64,000 bases of DNA from JAAYUK01 sp964392915 (GCA_964392915.1 CAYMRS010000006.1:21310-85309), one strand, 5' to 3'. Shown: positions 36,219 through 45,692, numbered from the stretch's first letter. Program-made: numbers and translations. Notes: generated by a model from the sequence alone, not told the origin.

Positions 36219-36999
36219 GATACTTGTCAACGCCATTTGCACAGAAGGCAGGGGCGTTCACTGAAGCTTGCAGTCGCTGGATGTTCTTTTCAAGATTCTC
36301 CCTGCTGTATTGCCTGTGATACAAGTGATAGCAGCAGGCCCGAAACTTCAGGTCTTTCCGGCGCAGACCATTTTTATACAGCCTCACGGCAAGCTCCGAA
36401 TCTTCCTTTCCCCATCCGACAAAGTCTTCGTTAAATCCATTGACCGCAAGAAAATCTTCCCGGAAAATGCTCATATTGCAACTGCGAATCCCGCGCATGC
36501 TTGATGAAAGGCGGATGAGAGGCACTGGCAGGCGAAACGCGTTCATCACATTTCCTGCCCTGCCTTGCAGGGCCAACAAGAGAAAAGCTTTATAGGTTCC
36601 GTCTTTTTGACGAAAATCCTGAGATATATGTTCTCCGAGCAAAACCCGATGTCCCTGAATAAAAGAGCCTCGCTCCGCGTACTGCAGATGATCCGCAACA
36701 AGAGAGCGTGAGGGGATGGAATCATCATCACAGAAAATAAGGTATTCGCCAATGCTTGAGGAAACGGCTTTGTTGCGAATTGCCGCGGCCCGGAACCCGT
36801 TGTCTTCGTGCCAGACATGACGCATCGGCACGCTGCTCACGGCAGCTAATTCACCGACGCGCAGTGCGGTAGCCTCGGCAGACCCGTCATCCGCGATTAT
36901 CATCTCATCAGGAGGGCAGGTCTGATGCAGGTATCCTTCAATGGTGCGTTCGAGATAATGCGGACGGTTATATGTACTAATAATTACTGATACTTTCAT
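36199..36999 (-). CDS. Family 2 glycosyltransferase with galactosyltransferase-type C-terminus
   Basis: 266 residues with GT-A features: VSVIISTYNRPHYLERTI at the start, MIIADDGSAEAT near residue 34, the metal site FCDDDSIPS near residue 90, and the C-terminal ED motif VGWGKEDSELAVRL near residue 207. The pattern resembles chondroitin-polymerase-like and other capsule transferases. It is the only minus-strand gene inside the plus-strand glycan cluster, and its 3' end overlaps the heptosyltransferase gene. Confidence 0.87.
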   Translation of the reverse strand: MKVSVIISTYNRPHYLERTIEGYLHQTCPPDEMIIADDGSAEATALRVGELAAVSSVPMRHVWHEDNGFRAAAIRNKAVSSSIGEYLIFCDDDSIPSRSLVADHLQYAERGSFIQGHRVLLGEHISQDFRQKDGTYKAFLLLALQGRAGNVMNAFRLPVPLIRLSSSMRGIRSCNMSIFREDFLAVNGFNEDFVGWGKEDSELAVRLYKNGLRRKDLKFRACCYHLYHRQYSRENLEKNIQRLQASVNAPAFCANGVDKYLKTPKG

Positions 37000-37073
37000 T
37001 TGGTCAGGTGTTCTGTCTTTTATGGTAAATTATAGCATATGTCTTTCGAGAGTCCTTTCCAAAACAGTTATTC

Positions 37074-38867
37074 ATGCGACATACCATAGATACCATCTTC
37101 CGGCGCTACCCATCGGGAACCAACTGGAGCGATCTGGCAATTCTTCGGATGCTTTCAAGACCCCACCGGTGGCGATTGATTGCGGCATTGCTCTGCAGTC
37201 TTGCCCTGTCGGGAATCAACGGCGTTATTGCCTGGAGCATTAAGCCATTGACCGACCTCGTTCTCATGGAGAAATCGCGGGAGTACCTTCTTTTCATTTC
37301 TATCGGTGCGGTGCTCCTTTTTTGCTTGCGCGGAGGATTTACCTTTGCCGCAAATTATCTTATGGGGTCGATTGGCGCAAAAATAGTTCGCGCACTTCGC
37401 CAGTGGCTTTACGAAAAGCTCCTGCGTCTTCCCTACGGCTTTCACGTGCGGACATCCAGCTCATCGCTTGTTTCCAAAACCATGAATGACGTTGAGGTTT
37501 TGCATTATGCCGTTGCACATACCATAAAGGATTTATTGGTCGAAACAGGAACGTTGCTTGTCCTCATGGGGGTAGCGATTTCCCGAAAGTGGGATCTCGC
37601 GCTGCTGGCATTTGTTGTTGTTCCTCTTACTGTTTTCGCCATAGCCCGGCTCGGGGGGCGACTGAAGCGTATGAGCATGGCCGCCCGGCTGCTAGTCGCT
37701 CAGCTGACTACCATTCTTCAGGAGAGCCTTCTCGGCCTCAAGATCATTCGTGCCTTTACCATGGAAACACACATGGCCAAGCGATTCGATAATGTGCTTG
37801 CAGAGCACTATCGTGCCGTTATGCGCGGTGTGCGCGTCAATGAATTTTCATCACTTTTGTCGGAGGTGCTTGGCGGTATTGGCATTGCGGTCATTTTATT
37901 TTACAGCCTCCACCTGGTGATTGTCGGTGAAATGACCCCAGGCGATCTTCTGTCGTTCGTTGCGGCTATCCTCATGGTATATACTCCGCTTCGTCGGCTG
38001 AGCAGGGTTCACGGGAATTTTCAGCAAGCCCGCGCAGTGCTTGAAAGGCTCCGCGATATCGGGCTGCAGGAACCGGAGCCGCAGGGAGGACACCCTGTAA
38101 CATTGCAGGGCAGAATAGAGCTCCGCGACATCTCCTTTCGTTACCCTGGAGCCGATGAGGATGCTCTTCATTCGGTGAACCTCTCGGTCCGGCCGGGCGA
38201 TCTCGTCGCGCTTGTCGGATATAGCGGTGCGGGAAAAAGCACACTTGCTGATCTGATTGCGGGATTCTGGCGTCCATCTGCAGGGAAGCTGTTGTATGAA
38301 GACAGGGCAATGCAGGAGTTGTCTCCCGCTTCCCTGCGTAGTCAGATTGGCATTGTTACTCAGGATGTGTTTCTCTTTGATGACAGCATTCTGGAGAATA
38401 TTCGTTTCGGACATCCTGATGCAAGCGCTGAAGAAGTTATTGCCGCCGCAAAGGCGGCATTCGCGCATGAGTTTATCATGGAATTGCCACAGGGATATGA
38501 AACGCGGATAGGAGAGCGCGGCGTCCGGCTGTCCGGGGGACAGAAACAGCGCATTACTATCGCACGAGCAATTCTCCGGAATCCGAGCGTCCTGATTCTC
38601 GATGAAGCCACTTCGTCACTGGATATGGAATCAGAGCATCAAGTCCAAAAGGCGCTTGATGTGCTGATGCAGGACAGAACAACGCTTGTTATCGCGCACC
38701 GCCTGTCGACAATCCAGAAAGCAAACCGGATTGTTGTTATGAGTCAGGGAACGATTATTCAGCAAGGATCGCATGATGATTTGCTTGCGCAAGGCGGGCT
38801 CTATGCTGAGCTTTATGCCATGCAGTTCCGCACGGATGACGCTGAACCAGATTATACGAGACAGTAG
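37074..38867 (+). CDS. msbA: MsbA-like lipid A / glycolipid ABC exporter
   Basis: 597 residues: an N-terminal six-helix transmembrane domain (to about residue 320) fused to an ATPase with Walker A GYSGAGKST near residue 382, Q-loop IVTQDVFLFDD, signature LSGGQKQRI near residue 485, Walker B VLILDEATSSLD and H-loop AHRLST. As a homodimer it should flip lipid A-core or a related glycolipid across the inner membrane. The position beside LPS glycosyltransferases supports MsbA over a drug exporter. The start ATG lacks a strong ribosome binding site. Confidence 0.9.
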   Translation: MRHTIDTIFRRYPSGTNWSDLAILRMLSRPHRWRLIAALLCSLALSGINGVIAWSIKPLTDLVLMEKSREYLLFISIGAVLLFCLRGGFTFAANYLMGSIGAKIVRALRQWLYEKLLRLPYGFHVRTSSSSLVSKTMNDVEVLHYAVAHTIKDLLVETGTLLVLMGVAISRKWDLALLAFVVVPLTVFAIARLGGRLKRMSMAARLLVAQLTTILQESLLGLKIIRAFTMETHMAKRFDNVLAEHYRAVMRGVRVNEFSSLLSEVLGGIGIAVILFYSLHLVIVGEMTPGDLLSFVAAILMVYTPLRRLSRVHGNFQQARAVLERLRDIGLQEPEPQGGHPVTLQGRIELRDISFRYPGADEDALHSVNLSVRPGDLVALVGYSGAGKSTLADLIAGFWRPSAGKLLYEDRAMQELSPASLRSQIGIVTQDVFLFDDSILENIRFGHPDASAEEVIAAAKAAFAHEFIMELPQGYETRIGERGVRLSGGQKQRITIARAILRNPSVLILDEATSSLDMESEHQVQKALDVLMQDRTTLVIAHRLSTIQKANRIVVMSQGTIIQQGSHDDLLAQGGLYAELYAMQFRTDDAEPDYTRQ

Positions 38868-38876
38868 GAGGCAGAC

Positions 38877-39293
38877 ATGAAATACGGAGAAAAGGCGGTT
38901 AAGGAATCGCAGCTCGAAATATGGCCGAACCCGAACCCGGAGCGTGATTATGAGGTTTCAATAAGCTTTTCTGAGTTCACCTGCCTCTGCCCCCGGTCCG
39001 GTTACCCTGACTTTGCGGTGATATCCATCCTGTATGTTCCCGACAAGTCAATCGTCGAACTCAGGGCGCTGAAGCTTTGGCTCAACTCATTCCGCGATAA
39101 GCACATCTCGCATGAAGCGGTCACCAACCTCATCTGCACTGAGCTTGGGAAGGCTCTGAAGCCAAGACTCCTTGAAGTTGTGGGCGATTTCAACCCGCGT
39201 GGCAACGTTAAGACTATCATCACGGCCACCGCTCAGGGCAAGCGGAAAGCACCAAAGAAAAAGAAAATCCTCAATCGCGCTCAACACGGATAG
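38877..39293 (+). CDS. queF: NADPH-dependent 7-cyano-7-deazaguanine reductase QueF
   Basis: Reduces preQ0 to preQ1 in queuosine synthesis. 138 residues, the short unimodular type. The catalytic cysteine is in FTCLCPRSGYPDFA near residue 37, and the substrate-binding segment ELRALKLWLNSFRDKHISHE follows. The tail is lysine-rich (KRKAPKKKK). AGGAGG precedes the ATG, ten bases after the msbA stop, so it is probably cotranscribed with msbA although functionally unrelated. Confidence 0.95.
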   Translation: MKYGEKAVKESQLEIWPNPNPERDYEVSISFSEFTCLCPRSGYPDFAVISILYVPDKSIVELRALKLWLNSFRDKHISHEAVTNLICTELGKALKPRLLEVVGDFNPRGNVKTIITATAQGKRKAPKKKKILNRAQHG

Positions 39294-39326
39294 CCCGGGA
39301 ACTGCGTTTGATCTGAAAGCCTTCGC

Positions 39327-39941
39327 TCAGCGTGCGGCCGCCCTTGCCCGTTCGATAAAGAGCCGGAGTTTTATGGGATCCTTCTTGCCTTTTGCTCGCT
39401 CAACTCCACTGCTGACATCTACGGCGTAGGGGCGAACTTGTGTCACCGCTTTTGCGATATTGTCCGCCGTTAACCCGCCCGCCAGAATAATTGAACCGTA
39501 TCGTTTTGCTTCGATCGCGATCTCCCAGTTAAAGACCTGCCCCGTTCCGCCGTATTTGACCGGGGAGTAAGCATCAAGCAAAAAAGCCGAGGCAGTATAC
39601 TGCTCAAAAGCTGCAAGATCAGACATCGCTGCTACCCGGAATGCCTTAATCACGTGGGACCATTGCTTACAGAATGCAGGCGATTCGTCTCCGTGGAGCT
39701 GAACCATGTCAATGCCGGATTCAGCTTTCACTGCATTGATCGTTTCAGCGGATTCATTTACAAACACACCGACGGTGGTGAGAAACGGCGGAAGCAATTC
39801 GATAATCGAGCGGGCAGTTTCAGGGGAAACTCTTCTGGGACTCTTTTGGTAAAAAACAAAGCCGAGGGCATCGGCGCCGCACTCGACGGCGGCCGATGCA
39901 TCTTCGGCATTCGTGATTCCGCAGATTTTTATGCGGACCAT
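39327..39941 (-). CDS. trpF: Phosphoribosylanthranilate isomerase
   Basis: Third step of tryptophan synthesis. 204 residues, a TIM barrel with the family motifs KICGITNAEDA at the N-terminus (catalytic cysteine), GFVFYQKSPRRV near residue 28, VQLHGDES near residue 80, LLDAYSPVKYGGTG near residue 118, and AGGLTADNI and DVSSGVE near the end (catalytic aspartate). It starts two bases after the trpB2 stop, so trpB2-trpF are one unit, separated from trpBA by the pilin gene. Confidence 0.95.
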   Translation of the reverse strand: MVRIKICGITNAEDASAAVECGADALGFVFYQKSPRRVSPETARSIIELLPPFLTTVGVFVNESAETINAVKAESGIDMVQLHGDESPAFCKQWSHVIKAFRVAAMSDLAAFEQYTASAFLLDAYSPVKYGGTGQVFNWEIAIEAKRYGSIILAGGLTADNIAKAVTQVRPYAVDVSSGVERAKGKKDPIKLRLFIERARAAAR

Positions 39942-39943
39942 GT

Positions 39944-41296
39944 TTAGATGTTGGGTAACCTGCTGAGCGATTCTCGGATCAATTCATCCGGATATTCAAA
40001 ATCCGTGAGCTTTCCGTTCAGATAGTCGTCATAGGCGGCAAGGTCGAGGTATCCATGACCGCTGAGTCCGAATAGGATGCATTTCTCCTTGCCCTCCTCT
40101 TTTGCGATAAGCGCCTCATCTATTGCAGCCCGGATGGCGTGCGAGCTTTCCGGAGCAGGAATAATTGCCTCGGATTTGGAGAACATGAGGGCAGCTTCAA
40201 AGCATGCAAGCTGTCCATATGCCTTCGCCTCGATGATGCCGTCATGATAAAGCTGGGACACCAGGGAAGAATCGCCATGATAGCGCAACCCCCCCGCATG
40301 AATACCGGGAGGCATGAAGTCATGTCCGAGCGTATATTGCATCATCAGGGGAGTGAAGCCTGCGGTATCGCCAAAGTCGTACCGGAAGTCGCCTTTGGTG
40401 AGTGTCGGGCAGGAAGACGGTTCAACCGCGATGGCCCGGAGCTGTTTTCCGGCGATCTTGTCAGCAATAAACGGGAATGCAATGCCACCAAAGTTGCTCC
40501 CGCCGCCGCAACAGGCAATCACCACGTCGGGGTAGTCGTTTACCAGCGCGAACTGTTTTTTTGTTTCCAGTCCGATGACTGTCTGGTGAAGGACGACATG
40601 ATTCAGGACTGAGCCAAGAGCGTAGTTCGTGTCCGGGCGGGTTGCGGCGTCTTCAACCGCTTCGGAAATCGCAATGCCGAGACTGCCCTGGCTTTCGGGA
40701 TCCATTTCGAGAATTTTTCTGCCTGAGTTCGTAAGAGTTGAGGGGCTCGGATGCACGGTCGCTCCCCAGGTTTCCATCGCAATTCTCCGGTACGGCTTCT
40801 GGTTGTAGCTGACTTTTACCATGTAGACCGTCACTTCAAGGCCGAACATGCCGCCGGCGAGGGCCATGGATGAGCCCCATTGCCCCGCACCCGTTTCTGT
40901 AGCAATGCGTTTGATTCCGGCCTGCTTGTTATAGTATGCCTGAGGGATCGCCGTGTTCGGCTTGTGGCTTCCGGCGGGGCTGACGCCTTCATATTTGTAG
41001 TAGATGCGCGCCGGGGTGCCGAGCATCTTTTCGAGCCGGTGGGCGCGGAAGAGCGGAGCAGGACGCCAGAGCGTGTAGATGTCGAGCACTTCTTCGGGAA
41101 TATCAATCCATCTCTGGGTCGAAACTTCCTGCTCGATCAGCGCCATCGGGAAAATGGGAGTCAGGTCCTGTGGGCCCACGGGTTGCCTGGTGACAGGATG
41201 CAGCGGGGGCTTCGGGCGGGTGGGCATGTCCGCCATTATGTTGTACCACTGGCGGGGGATTTCTTTTTCGGACAGGGTGATTTTTGTTTCCAGCAT
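39944..41296 (-). CDS. trpB2: TrpB2-type tryptophan synthase beta chain
   Basis: 450 residues of the TrpB2 subfamily, longer than TrpB1 and with a distinct N-terminus (WYNIMADMP, RPAPLFRAHRLEKML). The PLP lysine is in SPAGSHKPNTA near residue 111, ETGAGQWGSS follows, and the phosphate-binding CCGGGSNFGG is near residue 262. TrpB2 condenses indole with serine (or phosphoserine in some lineages) and works without TrpA or with reduced coupling. A separate trpB1-trpA pair follows at 43681-45692, so the genome has both. RBS GGAGA precedes the ATG. Confidence 0.93.
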   Translation of the reverse strand: MLETKITLSEKEIPRQWYNIMADMPTRPKPPLHPVTRQPVGPQDLTPIFPMALIEQEVSTQRWIDIPEEVLDIYTLWRPAPLFRAHRLEKMLGTPARIYYKYEGVSPAGSHKPNTAIPQAYYNKQAGIKRIATETGAGQWGSSMALAGGMFGLEVTVYMVKVSYNQKPYRRIAMETWGATVHPSPSTLTNSGRKILEMDPESQGSLGIAISEAVEDAATRPDTNYALGSVLNHVVLHQTVIGLETKKQFALVNDYPDVVIACCGGGSNFGGIAFPFIADKIAGKQLRAIAVEPSSCPTLTKGDFRYDFGDTAGFTPLMMQYTLGHDFMPPGIHAGGLRYHGDSSLVSQLYHDGIIEAKAYGQLACFEAALMFSKSEAIIPAPESSHAIRAAIDEALIAKEEGKEKCILFGLSGHGYLDLAAYDDYLNGKLTDFEYPDELIRESLSRLPNI

Positions 41297-41400
41297 AAGG
41301 TCTCCAGATCATGATTTATTTAACGTTGAATACAATCTTAGCATAAAAAGCCGCTCTTCCCGCCAGCGTGAAGGGGAGAACGATTCTTTATGGCGAACCT

Positions 41401-43584
41401 CTATCTGTCAGCAAAGACACATGTCGAATTCATCCGCGTAAGGCAATTTGAATTCAGGTCAAAAACCTGCTGGGAGGAATAATTTGTCGTAGCGCACAGG
41501 GTGGTACATGTAGTATTGGTATAAATATCGTATGTATCCGCAGGTGCTACGTTGATATTAGCGCTGTTGCTCCAGAGCACGCATGCGCCGGCGTTTATTC
41601 TGTACCAGCGATTTGCCCCGGTCATATTTTGGAGAGCATATCCTGCCGAGCAATTCGCAATGGTTATTGAAGATGCGCGGTCGCTGATGCGAGGGCTTAC
41701 GCAGCTGTCCGTAACCCGTGAGGTGAACGCATACGTGCCTGCAGCCGTCGGGGTCCCGGAGATCGTGCAGCTAGCAAGTGTCAGGCCAGGCGGCAGTGAC
41801 CCTGTCGGGATGCTGCAGGTGACGGGCGCAGTCCCGCCGGTGTATGTAATGTTCTGGGAATAGCCCGGCTTGTTGAGCGTTCCCGCAGCCAGGGGGACCA
41901 GCGTATTGTTTGTTATGGCAGGACAGAGCGTCACCGTTGTCGCGCAGGTGCTGAAGCCGCTGACATTGAAGACAGACATCTGGTATGTTGTCACTGCCGC
42001 GATGTTTGCGGTTGTGCAGCTGTACGAACCCAGGTTGTTGAAGTTGGCGCATGTTCCGCCGGGTGAAGCAAGCCATGTTCCATTTGCCGGGCCATTGGTT
42101 ATCGCGGCCGAAAGAACGGTGTTTGTTCCGCTTACAACCGTGCCCGGGCTTGCGGCAAGAGTGCAGGTCGGTGTCTGGGACGATGCGCCAACGAAGACTG
42201 ATGCGGAGCAGCTCGTGGTGCCCTGGGCAGTTGTAATGTTCAGGTTAAATGTGGTGGTGCCGGAAATAGAGGCGGTAGTGCAGTTGCCGCCGCTGCCGGT
42301 AACGCTTGCCGGGCAGGTGCCTCCGGGGGCTGGCGTCCATGTGCCGCTGGTCGCCGGTCCACCGTTGATTGCCCATACAAGCGTAACGGCTCCTGCCGAT
42401 CCGAGCGAACTTGGATTCGCACTAAGTGTGCAGGAGAGTCCGGTGCCGGCATTGACCGCAACGGAGAGATTCTTTGTTGCCCGGCGATCAGGGCGCGCGC
42501 CGCCGGCATAGCGGCTGTCATCGACCGTTGCCGTGAAACTGTATGTTCCGGCTGTGGTCGGAGTCCCGCAGACGCATGGCGAACTTGCGTTGCACGATAG
42601 CGATCCGCACGCCCCGGCTGTTTGCAGGGAAAGTCCGGCAGGCAGAGCCGAAGTTGACCAAGCATACGGAGCAAGCCCTCCGGTCGCGCTGAGCGAAGCG
42701 GCATAATTCGCCCCGACTTGCCCGTAGCTCAGGATTTCGGTCGTAATGCGCGGCTTGTTCGGATTGATGGTGATGGTCAGACTTTTTGTGGCAATGCGGC
42801 TGGGCGCATCGCTGTCGGCAACCTGTGTCGTGAAATTGAAACTTCCATCAGTCGTCGGAGTCCCCGTGACAGCGCCGCCGACTGCCAGGGCGAGTCCCGG
42901 CGGCAAAGCGCCACCGGAAAGCGTCCAGGAATACGGCGCTGTCCCGTCAGTCCCTTCGAGCGTGACTGCGGGATACGCAAACTCTTCGGTTCCCGAAGGC
43001 AGGCTTTCCGTTGTCACGCGAAACGAAGAACACGCCTGCGCCCTTATTTTGTCGATGTCGGTATACTGTACGATATCATCGTATTCAACTGCAGCCCCGG
43101 CCGCAGGGATGCAGGCGGTCGCTTGTCCCACTACAGGGATGGCAAAGGCTGTTCCGGTTGCACTGCCAGTCTGATTACAGAGATTTTCTCCCGTGCTGAA
43201 AACGATGAACGCCACGTTCGACTTGGTGATCGCTGTTCCTGAGGAACTGTCATTGACTGTCAAAAAGGTGCCGGTCGATGTGCAGATGTTTGTGAGCGGA
43301 ACACGGGCATACTGCAACGGATTGCCGTACGTGTCGGATGTCTTCACCCCGAGCGCAGTGAATTCTGTTGTGGTGGGCAGGCGTTTGTTGCCGGCTGCAA
43401 ATCCGAGAACAGCCTCGTACGCCGCCTTGACAATCTCACGGTTTTCGATGAGCTTCGCTCTTTTCGTTAGCGGTCCGATGAGCGATGCGCCGGCACCGAT
43501 AAGAAGTCCAATGACGACAAGGACAATGGCAAGTTCAACAAGAGTGAATCCCTTCTGGTTTTTCTGCTGCGCCCGCTTCATCAT
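41401..43584 (-). CDS. Giant type IV prepilin-like protein with Ig-like repeats
   Basis: 727 residues. The N-terminus is a class III signal: positively charged leader ending KG at residue 12, then FTLVELAIVLVVIGLLIGAG with the conserved glutamate at +5. It should be cut by PilD and inserted in an inner-membrane pilus platform. After a pilin-like part (to ~185) come He_PIG/Ig-like repeats near residues 188-275 and 278-375 (LPPGLALAVGGAVTGTPTTD, LPAGLSL ... GTPTTAGTYSF), two cysteine-rich repeats (TWTPAPGGTC and TWLASPGGTC), another He_PIG near 590 and a cysteine-rich tail. Typical pilins are 120-200 residues. A pilus-borne adhesin is a plausible inference. No other pilus gene is nearby. Confidence 0.85.
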   Translation of the reverse strand: MMKRAQQKNQKGFTLVELAIVLVVIGLLIGAGASLIGPLTKRAKLIENREIVKAAYEAVLGFAAGNKRLPTTTEFTALGVKTSDTYGNPLQYARVPLTNICTSTGTFLTVNDSSSGTAITKSNVAFIVFSTGENLCNQTGSATGTAFAIPVVGQATACIPAAGAAVEYDDIVQYTDIDKIRAQACSSFRVTTESLPSGTEEFAYPAVTLEGTDGTAPYSWTLSGGALPPGLALAVGGAVTGTPTTDGSFNFTTQVADSDAPSRIATKSLTITINPNKPRITTEILSYGQVGANYAASLSATGGLAPYAWSTSALPAGLSLQTAGACGSLSCNASSPCVCGTPTTAGTYSFTATVDDSRYAGGARPDRRATKNLSVAVNAGTGLSCTLSANPSSLGSAGAVTLVWAINGGPATSGTWTPAPGGTCPASVTGSGGNCTTASISGTTTFNLNITTAQGTTSCSASVFVGASSQTPTCTLAASPGTVVSGTNTVLSAAITNGPANGTWLASPGGTCANFNNLGSYSCTTANIAAVTTYQMSVFNVSGFSTCATTVTLCPAITNNTLVPLAAGTLNKPGYSQNITYTGGTAPVTCSIPTGSLPPGLTLASCTISGTPTAAGTYAFTSRVTDSCVSPRISDRASSITIANCSAGYALQNMTGANRWYRINAGACVLWSNSANINVAPADTYDIYTNTTCTTLCATTNYSSQQVFDLNSNCLTRMNSTCVFADR

Positions 43585-43652
43585 AAAATAGAGATCTCCA
43601 ACCGACCGCTGTAGTAAAGTTTATAAGTCATTATATCATAAGCCTATTATGC

Positions 43653-43658
43653 TATAAT
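43653..43658 (+). promoter_or_regulatory. Candidate -10 element upstream of trpB
   Basis: A perfect TATAAT lies in a very AT-rich stretch between the divergent pilin and trpB genes; no good -35 is seen at 17-18 bases. A transcription start near 43665 leaves only 16-37 bases before the possible trpB start codons. Confidence 0.4.
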
Positions 43659-43680
43659 ATTTTTCTCTATTCAAAGCATC

Positions 43681-44886
43681 TTGGGGGCTCTCATTCATAA
43701 GTTGCCTGACAAAAAGGGATATTTTGGTCAATACGGAGGTCGGTTCGCTCCTGAAACGCTTATGCCTGCGCTTGACGAGCTTGAGCAGGCGTATGCGTCT
43801 GCCAGGAAAGACAAGGCGTTTCGAGCTGAACTTGCGTATCTGAACGCCACGTTTATCGGCCGTCCGACAGCGCTCTATTATGCAAAGCGCCTGACGGAAG
43901 CAGCAGGCGGTGCGAAAATATATCTGAAGCGCGAAGACCTGGCGCATACCGGAGCCCATAAAATCAACAATGCGCTCGGGCAGTGCCTGCTTGCGAAACG
44001 TATGGGAAAGAAAAGGGTTATTGCCGAGACCGGTGCGGGGCAGCATGGCGTGGCGACGGCGACGGGAGCTGCCTTGTGCGGCCTGCAGTGCGAGGTCTAC
44101 ATGGGGTCTGTCGATGTAAAGCGTCAGGCGCTCAATGTCGTCCGCATGCGAATGCTGGGGGCAAAAGTTGTCGATGTCCCGCTCGGCTCGCAGACCTTGA
44201 AGGATGCCATTAATGAGGCGCTCCGCGACTGGACTACGAATGTCCGCACCACCCATTATGTTCTCGGCACCGTCTTTGGTCCGCATCCGTTTCCGATGAT
44301 CGTTCGTGACTTCCAGTCGGTCATCGGGAATGAGGCCCGGGCCCAGATATTGGCCGCAGAGGGTCGCCTGCCCGACTGCCTCATTGCGTGTGTCGGCGGC
44401 GGAAGCAATTCAATGGGTCTGTTCAACGCATTTCTTGACGACGCGGTCGAGATGGTCGGGGTCGAGGCAGGCGGCGAGGGGATAGAAACAGGAAAACATG
44501 CCGCGCGCTTTGCCGCGTCTGGATCGGTCGGCATCCTGCAGGGGTGCAAAACCTATGTCATGCAGGATGAAAACGGCAATGTGCTCGAGACGCACTCTGT
44601 TTCAGCTGGGCTCGATTATGCATCAATCGGGCCGCAGCACGCCTTTTTTCATGACACAAAAAGAGTTCAGTATACATGGGCCACCGACGGTGAAACGCTT
44701 GAAGCGTTCGGACTGCTCGCGCGGACGGAAGGCATCATTCCCGCGCTTGAATCCGCGCATGCGATTGCCGAAGCGGTCAAAAGAGCCCGAACCCTTGGCA
44801 AAGACAAGATTGTGCTGGTCAATCTTTCAGGCCGTGGCGATAAAGATGTTCAGCAGGTGGCGCAGATTCTGGGGATGCCGTTATGA
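43681..44886 (+). CDS. trpB: Tryptophan synthase beta chain TrpB1
   Basis: 401 residues; converts indole and serine to tryptophan as the partner of TrpA. PLP lysine in REDLAHTGAHKINNALGQ near residue 92, ETGAGQHGVATATGAAL, and GGGSNSMGLF near residue 240. The 5' end is odd: no ATG or GTG fits. Candidates are TTG 43681, ATT 43693 and TTG 43702. Homologues start near the KLPDKKGYFGQYGG segment, and GGGGG at 43683-43687 is better placed for 43693 or 43702. I list the longest form. The stop overlaps trpA (ATGA). Confidence 0.95.
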   Translation: MGALIHKLPDKKGYFGQYGGRFAPETLMPALDELEQAYASARKDKAFRAELAYLNATFIGRPTALYYAKRLTEAAGGAKIYLKREDLAHTGAHKINNALGQCLLAKRMGKKRVIAETGAGQHGVATATGAALCGLQCEVYMGSVDVKRQALNVVRMRMLGAKVVDVPLGSQTLKDAINEALRDWTTNVRTTHYVLGTVFGPHPFPMIVRDFQSVIGNEARAQILAAEGRLPDCLIACVGGGSNSMGLFNAFLDDAVEMVGVEAGGEGIETGKHAARFAASGSVGILQGCKTYVMQDENGNVLETHSVSAGLDYASIGPQHAFFHDTKRVQYTWATDGETLEAFGLLARTEGIIPALESAHAIAEAVKRARTLGKDKIVLVNLSGRGDKDVQQVAQILGMPL

Positions 44887-45692
44887 TCCGCAAGCAGAAG
44901 AATCGCATTGATGCCGTATTTGCCCGCCTGATGCGGGAGCGGAAAAAGGCGTTTATCGCATATATTATGGCCGGCGACCCCTCGCTTGAACAGACAAAGC
45001 AGCAGGTGCTGCTCCTGGAGCGGTGCGGAGTTGACATCATCGAGCTCGGCGTGCCGTTTTCCGATCCGGTTGCCGACGGACCGACGATTCAGCGTGCCGC
45101 TGAGCGCGCACTGGCATCCGGCACGACGCTGAGGCGAGTGCTGCCCTTTGTAAAAGAGCTTCGTGCCGCTACGCAGATTCCGATTGTGCTGATGACGTAC
45201 TACAACATTATCTTCAAATACGGCGAGCGGCAATTTGTCCGGGAAGCGCTGGACTCGGGGGTCGACGGCGTTATTCTGCCGGATCTTCCGCCGGATGAGG
45301 CAACAGGATTTATTTCGTGCGCCAGGGCCGGAGCCGGCGAAAAATCACTTGCAACGATCTTCCTGGCCGCGCCCACATCGACCGATAAGCGGGTTAAAAA
45401 AATAGTGTCGGCATCCAGCGGATTTGTTTATTATGTTTCGATGACCGGTATCACCGGCACCAACCTGCATGTTGATGAGTCGTTTGCCCGTCATGTGCGT
45501 TCTGTCCGCGAACGTTCCCGAAAGCCAGTTGCTGTCGGTTTTGGGGTTGCCAGCGCGCAGGATGTCCGCATGATCCGCGAAGTTGCCGACGGTGTTATCG
45601 TCGGCAGTGCGCTGGTCCGGACGTTCCATGAACGTCCGGATGACGCAGAGGCATTTATCAGAGAACTGAGGGAGGCGATTATTCAGGGCTGA
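44883..45692 (+). CDS. trpA: Tryptophan synthase alpha chain
   Basis: 269 residues; cleaves indole-3-glycerol phosphate and passes indole to TrpB. TIM barrel with the catalytic glutamate in VDIIELGVPFSDPVADGP near residue 56 and the aspartate in DGVILPDLPPDEA near residue 134. YYVSMTGITGT near residue 180 and GFGVASAQDV near residue 218 are also present. Translationally coupled to trpB. Followed after 68 bases by accD; the gap contains an imperfect hairpin (GGAGAT... and ...ATCTCC). Confidence 0.96.
   Translation: MIRKQKNRIDAVFARLMRERKKAFIAYIMAGDPSLEQTKQQVLLLERCGVDIIELGVPFSDPVADGPTIQRAAERALASGTTLRRVLPFVKELRAATQIPIVLMTYYNIIFKYGERQFVREALDSGVDGVILPDLPPDEATGFISCARAGAGEKSLATIFLAAPTSTDKRVKKIVSASSGFVYYVSMTGITGTNLHVDESFARHVRSVRERSRKPVAVGFGVASAQDVRMIREVADGVIVGSALVRTFHERPDDAEAFIRELREAIIQG

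Noticed and set aside
38868..38876. preQ1 riboswitch before queF
   Set aside because: The gap to msbA is only nine bases, leaving no room for an aptamer.
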